Of a DNA stretch of 64,000 nucleotides, positions 1-11,145 are shown in pieces (the stretch's first letter is position 1; each line of letters starts with the position of its first letter). The stretch is from Typha latifolia. Taxonomy: Eukaryota; Streptophyta; Magnoliopsida; Poales; Typhaceae. Where the stretch lies: contig CM034102.1 of NCBI GenBank assembly GCA_019914945.1, positions 310,001-374,000 on the forward strand, in the 5' to 3' direction. The notes beneath the pieces are model-generated. The model worked only from the letters and a program-made list of their open reading frames with translations. It searched no databases and was not told the DNA's origin. The position numbers and the translations under genes were made by a program.

Positions 1-484
1 TGACCCAGACCGGTTTTGTCCAATGAGAGAAGGCCTGGTCAGTGGGGGCAAAAGTGGGTACGCCTTTGTCCTCAGTTTTGTTGGCGGAGAGATTTGATTT
101 ATAATGAGGTGAAATAGGTGATCTTTTCCAATTTTCATGATGGTTGGCATTTTTCTAGAATCCATAATAAAGTTTTTTTTATCGTACATATGATGATGAT
201 ATGTATCTTTTTCATATCCAAGAGGGTCATGAATTCGACTCGAACTCTAAATAATTTATGAAGAAATTATTTAGTAGTTTAGTGATTTGGCCCGATTCGT
301 TTGATGATTTGGTAGTACGATTAGCTCGGCAAGACGATGGCTTGAAGCAGGTCTTGACGGCGTTTAATTCAGAGCAATTATTCAGCAACGCGTATGGCTT
401 CAGCTAAAAGCTTGGTGGAGCCTAAGTGTCTCTATATTTACAGAAAGTTAACATTTTGCCTGGCTTTAGTCTTCGTGCTTGTGA

Positions 485-515
<31 letters not shown>

Positions 516-1997
516 ATCAATATTATTACGTTTATATCAACTCAACTGGGCCAACAACTCCACATCGAGCATCCATGGCTTCTTTTTTTCCTTTATCCCT
601 TCACTAAGAAAGCCCAACTTAACTCTGGCCCAATAAAAAATATGGGCTTTGGTTGGGAGAGTTTGTCTCATGCCCTCAGAGAGTTGACTAACTTCTTTGT
701 AATGAGCCAAGCCACAAGTTGAATGGTCTCATGGCCCACCCTATTAAACCAAGCATAGCATTATTCTTATATTATTGCTGCGTTTGTATTGGTAAATATG
801 GCCGACAAAAGTTGGCAATTGTCGTTTGTGGCTTCGCTTATGCATCAAAAGTATCAAACTGTGCTAATATTGTAAAGAGGAGATCCTTGGGCTATAAATT
901 TCGTGTGTCTTAAATTGTTTCATAGAAGTGGAGTCTCTTCTGCAGTGAAGATCTTGATGTGATCGGATAAGGTAAGTGAATCCATCTGCATGTGTGAAAC
1001 AGTGTGAAGATAGAATCCATTATTAGATGCTGATGCGTTGTTTTCAACGAGTTTATTGACGCATTAACTTTGGAATCCATAGTATGACAAATAGGTCAGG
1101 ATAGTCTTTTTTTTTTTTTTTTCTTTTGTCTTGGTACATGCATCTAAAGTGCGAAGAAAGTTCTCAGCATATGGACTGGAAGACATCAAATTTTCTTCGT
1201 TCGAACTCGAGAATTCTCGTACAATATTAGCCCATTTCACATTCAAAGCACTATCTCGTTGGTGTATAAGTTATACTGATGTTAACAGTGTTTCAAAGTC
1301 GTATATGATTAACAGGAAGCAGATGAATTGTGATCATTGTGGTTGTTCTAACTACCACATCATTCAGCAATCAGATCGATCAGTTGATATATGGAATTTC
1401 TAATGAAAAAGTTGCTCAATTATAACAAAGATACAAAGTTTGCATCCTAAGCAATCCCATTTGTTTGTGAGAGATAAGATTATGCAGCCCACCACCAACT
1501 TGTTTGGCTCTTTCATTGCTGTCAGTAATAAAAGAAACAAGATGGAGACAAAGGATTTGCCTAATAGAAAATACTACTTCCTCTAATGATTGCAATTGTT
1601 TAGGGATGTACCCCACCTCACCCAATCCATTCAAATTGGATAACATTGACGGCACCCAATTGTGTGGCTCTATTCTTACTTTCATACGCAAATTTTTTTA
1701 CATAATATTAGGTTTAAACAATTCAGAGGAGAATTACAGATATAACATATGCTGTAAGTATACAAATTAACAGGATCATATATTTGAAGTTCACTTTTTC
1801 CTTTTTACCTTGTAGAGAGGGGAAGATGCATTAAAAAATTAGCTTCTTGAGCTCTCTCTTGTCAGCCAAAGCTCACCGTGAAGCCGTGATCAATCCACAG
1901 TTAATTTGGTAGGAGTTGTTATTCTGATTGATGATCATGCTGATATCATTTCAATTCTTTTCTCTAGGTGAAAAAAAAAATTATGAACTAAAAGGGA
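1..1997. other. Intergenic, no gene recognised
   Basis: No conserved coding segment could be recognised on either strand. Short open frames occur but have neither family similarity nor splice context. The stretch contains an AAT microsatellite near 484-512 and poly-T/poly-A runs near 1107-1122 and 1971-1981. Its right part is the 3' flank of the minus-strand phosphatase gene that ends at 1998. Confidence 0.6.
484..512. repeat. (AAT)n microsatellite
   Basis: About nine to ten uninterrupted AAT units, seen directly in the sequence. Confidence 0.9.
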
Positions 1998-4298
1998 TTA
2001 TATAGTGGCGCTGAATCTTGCACTTCTTATCTGATCATCCTTCAGAAACAATTCTGTATCGCTTATTATCCTGTCAAATCTATCTGACAGAAAGAAGCTT
2101 CTTAATGAGTTCAAATCTCTTGGAACTTCAACTTCTGCGGTGAAGAGAGCTCTCACCGGCCGATGATCTGATAACCTTGATTCGAATCGATCATAAAAAT
2201 CTTGTTTCAAGCCCTCACCATACCAGAGAATGCGATCGCACCTAAAGGAATCCATTATCACATTAATCATCTAATAGTAGTATTGGTCTGATCAAGGAAG
2301 TGCATGCAAAATTTTTGATTACTCACCATGCAGGCGCGCGCCTTTTCTTGCCTTTTTTTCCTTGAATGAACACATAATATGTATCAGAATTCGTTTGATA
2401 TTTATATGTTGGGGCGAATGTGATTGCACCCTCATGCCAACCTTCAAAGGCTCCACCATCAGAGGAGACCTCTCCATGCAACTGCATGAATAGAGGGATG
2501 AATCATTTATATCATGAGAAGGTTTGTTGAGGTCATATATATCATCAGGTACCTGATCATTCTGTAACAAAATGTTCCATTCCTTCTGTTCTACAAGTAA
2601 ACATGTCATGGACTCTGGCAAGGAGATTCTATAATTCAAATCGCCAAGCAGTATTATTCGACTGCAAAGTTGCAAAACAAAAACTAATAAGATTGAATCA
2701 GTCATTAATATTGACAACTAGTTCAACTTTGTTTGCTGAAATCAATTACTGTACCAGTTTTCTTACTACTATTTCCTTTGGTCTAACAAAGATAGTGGCT
2801 TTACTTTATGCTTTGTTAGAGACTTGCAAGACATTCATAGGTAGTTTTGCTGATATTATATCATGACCAGTGATTCATCAATTTTGTCCTTTTTTACTAA
2901 AGAACTGATCGAGCTGTTCAACTACTTAATTAAAAACTTATAAGCCCACAGATTATGACTTTTCTTGAACTTAAAATTAACATAGAATGGTATTCATCTT
3001 GCTTTTATAAAATATAACAGAAGTTAGTCCTTGCAGTTAGTTACTCACTCATGATCTAGAATCTTTTGTGGTAAATCATGGGATGAAGGACCGCTAGGAA
3101 AAATCGTTCTAGATAATATCTCCATGGCATTTGAATTCCTATGCATCTCATCCTCTTGTTTAGCTCCTGAAGCCAAATGGCAGCAGACGAAGCAGAAGCT
3201 CGTTTCGTGTAGCCAAAATCTAACCGAAACCGAACCCTGCGCAATTAAAACACATTTTTTTTTCTTTTTTTTTCATTGAAATTTCCATGTACCACTACTA
3301 CTACTGCTGATCAAAGTTTAAAAAGTTATGCTATATATATACACATACCTTGTTTCCTAGGCAGCCCATGATACCGCAACCTACACAGGAGACGCTTGGA
3401 CGGCGAATGTAACGGCGAAGATCACCTCGCACCCACACTGACACTAGAATTCCGACCATCTGCTTGCTGACTACGCATTGGAAGTCGTGTGCAAATTGTT
3501 TCCTTGAAGTGCCCTCCTTGAATGGATGCACCTTCTGCTTCTCCCCAGCCTTTGATTCTTGAGCCGTGTGTGAGTTGGATAAGGACTTGTTCAGTGTTGC
3601 TCTGATGAGTGAATTCCATTTCATAGAGATGCTACTTGTTTCGCGGCCTAGGACATTTTTGGCGCTAAGCGGCACGATTTCTTGAAACCTATCATGCATG
3701 GAATAACGATCACTATCTAGCTAATGCGAGAGAACATTATATTTGGCATCGTAAAGCTAGAGAAACGATGAGATTACCCAAGAACATATATGTCATAGGA
3801 GTTATGTTTTGTATCTAACCAGTCCTCCAAATTCAGATCATTGGGTGGGGAGACACCTCCGACGTTCCAGGTGCTGGCGAAAAGCCTTGAGGAATATTGG
3901 GAGAAAATGTTAAAAAGTACTCCATTATTATCAAACAACGGTTAGACGTAATTGTTTCAAAGCTCACTTGTATTTGCGTCTGTCCTTTTGATCATTAGAA
4001 GACCTCTTCGACATCTCTGACTCATCTAAATTTGTGACATCGAGAAGCATCTCAGTGCTCGGAAAATCTGCGACAAAGGAGTGGCTGCTCAATGGCCTTC
4101 TGAATAGCTTGTTTGCCACCAACCTTGGCCAAATGACCTGAATAAAATGAACACCATGATCTATCACTTGGCTCTTTCTTGTGTACTAATATGTTTGTAT
4201 CAGCAATAGAGATTGATATGCAAATAGATAGATAGATAGATAGATAGAGGTATAGAGAGGGAAAGAGAGCTGACTTCTTGCTTTTGGTTTTCTGGCAT
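1998..4298 (-). CDS. Inositol polyphosphate 5-phosphatase (plant 5PTase), 445 aa
   Basis: Hydrolyses the 5-phosphate of soluble inositol phosphates and/or phosphoinositides, so it acts in Ca2+/membrane signalling, trafficking and vascular or root-hair development in plants. Exons (minus strand, in transcript order): 4298-4275, 4137-3968, 3885-3778, 3688-3349, 3236-3049, 2661-2553, 2481-2327, 2241-1998. All introns are GT-AG and the joined frame is 445 codons plus TAA. The endonuclease/exonuclease/phosphatase-fold motifs appear in order: WNVGG (71-75), FQEIVPL (102-108), GDLNYRI (283-289), CDRILWYG (366-373) and SDHRPV (389-394). No WD40 or transmembrane segment is seen. The first exon is only 24 nt (MPENQKQE) and was chosen because it joins in phase to a segment VIWPRLV that matches the N terminus typical of this family. 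The protein is shorter than the 500-600 aa members such as CVP2; which paralogue it is cannot be settled here. Confidence 0.88.
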
Positions 4299-4362
4299 GC
4301 TTGAAAGGAGAGAATTGGTTTCAGCTAAGAGAAGGAAACATAAGTTGTGGAAAGGAAGGTGC

Positions 4363-4370
4363 TTTAAATA
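4363..4370 (-). promoter_or_regulatory. Probable TATA element of the 5PTase gene
   Basis: On the minus strand this reads TATTTAAA, 65 nt upstream of the proposed start codon. That implies a leader of about 35 nt. The position is plausible but the match is not the strict consensus. Confidence 0.4.
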
Positions 4371-7095
4371 GATAAGAGACGAAGAAATAGGGGAGGTTGT
4401 AGGGCCCACTATGGGGGCACCAATGGAGCCCTTCTTAGCACTAGCAGATACAGGCCTCTCGGCAAGTTGCATGGAAAGAGGAAGGAAGAGATGACTGCTT
4501 TCTGACAGGGAGGATGATATATGTCAAAGCATGGCATTGATAGGAATATTATCTCAGGGACAATAAATCCTACAGAGAAGGACAAGGAAAGAACCAGGGA
4601 CCACTGACAAATGAAGTGAACCAAAACCTTTTCTTCTCGATTTCTCTACTTTTACTTTTGTAGAAGATTCAGAGTGAGAGAAGGGTACTGCAAGATTTAG
4701 TGTGTGACTAGTCTTGACAGCATAATTTGAGTTAATCTCAGAGTTGACCAGGGGAGATACTGAAAGATGAGGCTATACTAATGCCAAGTTGCATGAAGGC
4801 AACCATGGGCAACTCAGAGAAGAAGCATTTCAAAGAAGAAGAGGATGATGGATGTGGGGATATGTTGATGATTGTTTTAATTTTTAATATTTGGCACATA
4901 GCTGCCCAGCTATTGGAACTTTTTTGAAGCCGAAAGTTGCAACATCCATGGCAAAGAATGATGCTTCTTGTAACCAAACTAACCAATAATGCTGCAACTG
5001 GGTGTTATTTAGCTCAACAGTTCAATCATTGCAAGCCTGATTACAACAAACTTCAGACTATTAAGGAATCATATATACCCATTGATATGCAGAGATTCCT
5101 CGATTCCTGCAAATTTGTCGATAACTTAACAGAAATCTTTCTGTGTGCTACTCTATAAGAAATAAGTAGCTCTTCCTTCATAATTTGCATAAACAAGCCA
5201 TATTGACTGTAATGCAATTTAGATGTACCTAATTTATAGGAAGCTACCATCTGAGAGGAGCCAAATAGTACAGTACATTTTTAATATGCATCCAAGTTGA
5301 CCTCATGGTTCTGAGGAGTGTATAGAGGATGCAATTTATATCATGACCTCATTGTTTTTGGCTCCATCCTCTCTAAAGAATACCCACTTGCTTCTTTTAT
5401 AACAAAATCCGACAGAACCGATTAATGCCTCCAAATGGTATAAGCTAAGACAAACTAGAGTTGAATAATTGGCCATAAATTAACCATTCGATGACATATG
5501 TGAAGACAATCCATGATACTTCCAACCTTATCATCATCAATAGTTACCTGCTGTTAGGAAAAAGAAGGATGTTTCTGTCCATTAATATGTTTTACTACTG
5601 ATCTAACTTCATTTCTTCTGTTATAATTTCTTTCCTTTTATTATAACGTAATCTATCTCGTTATCTGGAATTCGCATAAATTTCGTTAAGCTCTCCTCAT
5701 ATTTCGATATTAAACATTTCAAAACCCTGGTATGCTAGTGACAGATTCCCTGATTTATTCCTGAAAGATTACATAGATTGAGAATTAATTTATTAATATT
5801 CTCGTTCCCAATTCTAAAGGACATGTAGCATAACAGACATCGCATAATATTTTTACTCCTAAAACTTCTAATTTCTTTATTGAAAGATTATAGTAGCTGT
5901 CTATTAAACTCAAAAGTCACATATGAATACAACAAGATATGTCAAGCTTCAAACTGAATATTGGATAAGTAAAAGAATGGTTACATAAAATATAATCCAT
6001 CAAACACAATGGTAGGGCCTAAGGAATCCTAATGGCTTGAGGCAATGATGCGTATTAAACCAGAACCATAAACTGTTGAAATCGTCTTTGGATTAGGAAC
6101 AGAAAAGGATTAGGAAAGAAAAAGAAAAAGAAAAATTCTTGACCTCTGAGTAGTAACTTCTATTACTTTTCAAAGATGTCATCGTTCAACAACGAATATG
6201 ATGTTAGTATTGAACAGCATCCTTTTGTTATCATAACACTAAGTGACTGCTGCTATCCCTTAACTTTCTGATAATTTTAAGATGACTTATTTAGTAATTA
6301 ATCTCTTACCATCAAACATCACGAACAAGTTGTTTGTGGTGAAAGAGATCACTTTTAGTAATTAGCAAGTTGCTTGCTATGATGTAGAACAGGATCTGTT
6401 CTGATCCTAGTAGAATTTTTTTATGAAAGTGATACTTGGAGCTACATAAACCAGGTACTATAAGTAAGTCATTTTCTTGTATGAGAAATCCACACATCGT
6501 TCTTATCGTGGCTGTGACACATCGCGGTCTTCTCGTTATCGTATCGATTAATTTAGTATGGCATTGGTCATTGTATCTACTATAAAAATGAAGAGGCTAA
6601 CTATAAACTTTGATTGCTGAGAGAGTAGTTTCGCAAGTTTCAGTTTATTAATAAAGGAATTGCTTTCAGTGATCCCGAACTGTGCCATGTCTGATTCTGA
6701 TCCAAGCATACCAGACTAAGTAGTACATATATTAGCATCTAAGCTTTCTATTAGACTACTTCATAGTTAAAAGAAGCAGGCAGGAGAAAGGGTTATAAAA
6801 AATAGTCCTTATTGGGCTCACCTTTGATGGAATAGAAGATTGTTAATAGTACAGTTATCAAAACTTAAATTTTCAAACAGAGGGTGTGGTACATGCAGGG
6901 CCAAAACAGAAAAGACAACTGCTTCAATACATAGGTACTATGGAAAGCTAAGTTTTAATTTAACTTGTTAGTTGATAATTTTGAATAGTAGTTAGGTCGA
7001 GCCCCAGATGGAACCAATCGGAGTTTTGTTATTGGTCAGGGGATCCGAAGCCCGACCCGCAAACCCGAAATGTAGCCTCATCAGCCCACGTTAAA

Positions 7096-7450
7096 TTCCG
7101 GCCCAAGACGAAGAAGCTCAGTTGCAGCATTCAATGCATGCAGCACTGCAGGGAATCACCAGATCTATCCGCCCTAAGACCGACAAGCCCAGCATTAAAT
7201 CCAGCCCGTATAACAGCCCGGCCCAGAGCAGACCAACTAATCCATCTCAATTGCAGCAACTTTGTACATACTGCGTTGCAGGGAATCACCAGTTCGACCT
7301 GCTCTTAGGCCCAGGAGCACAAAATCCTGCGTTGCAGGGATATCTATTTCAGCCCGGCCCAAGATGCAGAAGCCCAGATGGCATGAGTTTCTTTCATGCA
7401 CGCTGCATTGCAGGGAATCACTACTATTGGGCTTAATTGGGCCCTAGGTT
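7096..7450. repeat. Three diverged direct copies of a ~105-135 bp unit
   Basis: The core TGCAGGGAATCACCAG occurs at 7147-7162 and 7277-7292, with shorter versions at 7333-7344 and 7409-7420. Each full unit starts with a GCCCGGCCCA-like block (about 7098, 7213 and 7352) and ends with the TGCAGGGAATCA core. An open frame crosses the block on the plus strand, but it has no recognisable protein content and is better explained by the repeat. Confidence 0.6.
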
Positions 7451-7599
7451 TAAATATTTGGGCCAATTTTAGCGACAGCCCAGTAAAGTGCATTGCCCGC
7501 TTGTTCTGCGTACAAAATAGATGTCTTCTGGCAACATTTATTTTCGAAGAGGAATACTTTATGTTTTCGTCTCAATTTTGAAGTGACGTGCAATGCATT

Positions 7600-7600
<1 letters not shown>

Positions 7601-7650
<50 letters not shown>
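7601..7650. repeat. (CT)n microsatellite, ~25 units
   Basis: Uninterrupted CT dinucleotide run, directly visible. Confidence 0.95.
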
Positions 7651-7656
<6 letters not shown>

Positions 7657-8515
7657 TATACGTAAAGCACGTAATGCCCACGTATCATCACCGTTGGAAT
7701 CCACGAAATGATAAATTAAGAGTTGGAAAGCGTGGTACGTAGGGTATCCTGGTTACGTAGCATTTAAAAGAATGCTATATAAAATAATTAATACACTGCC
7801 CTTCAAACTAAAAAAATGATACTAGTATATTTCATGGGTAATTTTATAGTGGAGTAATTGGAGCACCTACCTAAAAGTAGATCGTTGAAAATAAAAAATT
7901 TCTGACTCTTTTTATTAGGATAACACTTTATACATCTCTGGCCAATTAATAGCCATCATGGAATTTTCTTAGTATGATGACGAAGAGGCATTTAAAGTGG
8001 ATACGGGTCTAATCCAATTATTCAAACATCCAAAAGATTCCAGTTAGCACATTAGAATGGAATCCAGAGAATATTCTCATAGCGTCCTTTTATATATACC
8101 CCAAATATCCGTCGAATATTCTCAAACGAATAACGCCACTTTTACCGCCTCCTCTCTTGTACCTCCCAAACTCCTTTATCTTAACCTACGCCTCCACTAT
8201 TCAAACGACACACCGGAGTCTACCGGCCACCGTCCAACACCCAGGAGTCCACGGAGGTAAGCGCCGGCCCACGGAAACCGGGTCAACCGGCAATGGGAGG
8301 TCGAGGAACTTGGGGGGCATTCTCAATCCCCTACCACGCTTTTTTACTATTTACGGGTACCCCCTTCCTCGCATTCCACCCTCCTCGATTTCCTCATAAC
8401 GCACGCCAAATCCTCGTCTTTTTATAAAACCGGGGGTCTTATCTGACAAAAGTTTAAAAAAAAATAAGTGCTATCCTATTGGCCACCCCCACCTCCCACC
8501 CCTTAATAGGTGGCC

Positions 8516-8523
8516 TATATATA
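8516..8523 (+). promoter_or_regulatory. Probable TATA box of the purple acid phosphatase gene
   Basis: TATATATA lies 123 nt upstream of the proposed start codon, followed by a C/T-rich leader and a poly-A tract at about 8581-8614 that would lie in the 5' untranslated region. Confidence 0.5.
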
Positions 8524-8577
8524 GTACTGCATTCTTTGCTGCAGTTCTCCGTGTTCTACGCTATTCTCATCTTTAAA

Positions 8578-8617
<40 letters not shown>

Positions 8618-8645
8618 CTCCTCCTCCTCCTAAGTATCCGGAGCC

Positions 8646-10531
8646 ATGGCTAAGTTCTTCTCGGCGACCATGGCTCTGGTTCTCTTCTTCGTCGCGGCTT
8701 CCCTCTTACTTCGATCTATTCCTTCTTCGGCGGAGCTCACCAGTCTCGATCATTCGCCAAAGAATGGCCGGTCTCTGAGCGCCCTCGTGATCGGTGACTG
8801 GGGTAGGCGAGGCGAGTACAACCAATCTCAAGTTGCAACTCAGGTTTTTTTTAAAAAAAAACTTTTCTTCTCTTCTTTTCCTTTCTTTTTGTCAATCGAT
8901 CTATCAATTTATTTGTTTACATTTTAAGCAATGATAAGAGATGCAACAAAAGAAGTTTGAGAATTGCAAGTTACCTACCATCCATCATCCGTGGAGTATG
9001 GCAGACAAATTCCTTAAAGGAGGAATAGTGGGTGTATGATTATTGTTGGGCTTTTCTTATTGTCAATTTTTGAGTAGTTGGAAACAACAGAGGGCTGACT
9101 AGTTGGCTGTACTGTTCGAATAATTGCTTGTCCTAATATAATAGCAAAATTCGTATTGGGGTTTCAAAAGTCGACATCCCTTTCACGTGAAACTTGCCGA
9201 TCAATTATTTGGACAAAACATCAGAAGTAACTGTTGCTATCGATTGATTTGTGTAATTAAAATCAAGATCGTATGATTACAGATGGGAAGAATTGGGGAG
9301 AAGCTCGACATAGACTTTGTTATTTCCACCGGAGATAATTTCTACGAAAACGGGCTCACCGGCCTCGAAGATAACAATTTCGAGGAGTCATTTTGCAATG
9401 TATATACTGCAAAGAGCTTGCAAAAGCCCTGGTACTCCGGTAGGTTAATATTTCTCGATCAATCATTCTATGACCCTTTTAAAAACCACCTCTAATTGAT
9501 TCATTCTCTGTTTAGTTTTGGGCAATCATGACTACAGGGGAGATGTTCTAGCTCAATTGAGCCCTGTCCTGCAAAAGATGGACAGCCGATTTATTTGCAT
9601 GAGATCGTTTCTTCTTAATGCAGGTGAAGAGCTAGCACTCCATTCTAACTCTTAGTCATATGATATGCAGATTGTAACATTAATAACTTTTCTCTATTCT
9701 ATCATTGTCATTGTACTAGAAATTGCGGATTTCTTCTTTGTGGATACGAATCCGTTCGTCGAGAAGTACTGGACCGATCCCGAAGACCATAGCTACGATT
9801 GGAGGAACGTCGCTCCTCGCGAGATTTATATGTCTAAGCTTATGAAGGTATTCAAAGAATCTGCTATGCCTATGAATTCTTGGAAGCATAATCTGATTGT
9901 TTTTTGATGTTGTTATTAGGATTTGGACGATGCATTGAAGAAATCCACTGCAACATGGAAGATTGTTGTAGGACATCATACTATGAGAAGTGTTAGTGAA
10001 CATGGAGACACCCCTGAGCTTCTTCAATTTATTCTTCCAATCCTCAAGGTAATGAATTATACATTTCCTAATCTAAATCTTTGAAATAGTATGCAACTAA
10101 GCTCTGTAAGTTGTACATGTATGTGCAGGCCAACGGAGTAGATTTGTATGTCAATGGACATGATCACTGCCTTGAGCACATTAGCAGCAATGACAGGTGA
10201 GCAGCCTCCATTGATTTATGAATCTATGATGGCGCGCTCGCGCGCACACACATTGAGATTTAAAATCTTATTTTTATTTATTTATTTATATATTTTTGTT
10301 TACGTGAGTAGTCCGATCCAATACCTAACAAGCGGAGGAGGCTCGAAGGCATGGAGGGGAGTTTATAGGCCAAACTCCGACACACTTCGTTTCTTTCACG
10401 ACGGGCAAGGGTTCATGTCTCTTCAATTAACGAAATCCGAAGCTGCAATTGCGTTCTACGATGTATTCGGGCATGTTTTATACAGATGGACCATGACCAA
10501 GTCTGGCAATGAGGCTCATCCTGCAATGTAG
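8646..10531 (+). CDS. Purple acid phosphatase, small secreted type (PAP17/PAP3-like), 335 aa
   Basis: Binuclear metallophosphoesterase that releases phosphate from organic esters, normally secreted or vacuolar and often linked to phosphate starvation or stress. Exons: 8646-8843, 9283-9439, 9516-9623, 9720-9847, 9920-10048, 10129-10196, 10312-10531; all GT-AG, total 335 codons plus TAG, the usual length for low-molecular-weight plant PAPs. An N-terminal hydrophobic signal peptide covers about residues 1-30. The five metal-ligand blocks are intact: GDWG (50-53), GDNFY (83-87), GNHD (121-124), VVGHH (213-217) and NGHDHC (249-254). The first ATG after the TATA box opens the signal peptide, which supports this start. 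Assignment to PAP17, PAP3, PAP7 or PAP8 type is not resolved. Confidence 0.93.
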
Positions 10532-11112
10532 AAGGATGGATTGATCACTAGCATGAAGAGCTCTACATGTGAATACTAGCAGTGGAGGAGGATGTAGATT
10601 TTATATATTGTTGCTTGAATTGTGTGTTTGAAATCCCCTTAATTAGGGTAGGATGAAGACTGGTGGGTAAATTATATGAAATAAGGGTGTCATATATACC
10701 CATGTATTAGTCCTATTATTTGTTGCTGCTTTGATTAATCTACTTGGGGCTAGCAATCCATTTTGTGTCAGTTAATTTGTTTGATTTCTTTTTGAGTAAA
10801 ATATAATTCCTTCTATAAAATGGCCCATTAATGAAAAGCCAAAATGGCTAATGCAAGTCTCTCATGGAATCGTCCAAAATAATTGTGCTTCTCTTTATCT
10901 CACATTATATATATATAGTTTGGCGTTTATAGTCAATCCAAACAATGCTATTGATTGGTTGAAGGTAACGGAAAACGATATCCACAGTAGCGGATCGAAG
11001 TTGGGTTGCAAATGCCCCCTCCTCCCTCGGTTTTAGTTTCCCACCACCATTTTATTTAATTTGAAAATTTTAAACTCCTCATACTGGGGTCCACCTTAGA
11101 GTATTTAATATA

Positions 11113-11145
<33 letters not shown>

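Larger units (their letters stand above)
4371..8515. other. Intergenic spacer between divergent 5PTase and PAP genes
   Basis: No gene recognised. It is mostly AT-rich sequence with scattered short frames lacking conserved content. It holds the diverged tandem repeat at 7096-7450 and a long CT microsatellite at 7601-7650, both listed separately. GGCCCA-type motifs are dense between 7080 and 7480. Confidence 0.55.

Noticed and set aside
7122..7436. Open frame of 104 codons as a new protein gene
   Set aside because: It lies entirely in the diverged tandem repeat, has no recognisable domain, and repeats explain its lack of stops.
7450..7711. Poly-Leu/Ser and Arg/Glu frames over CT/GA repeats
   Set aside because: Pure dinucleotide microsatellites leave several frames open; this is an artefact here and at the similar repeats at 32.6, 34.3 and 51.1 kb.
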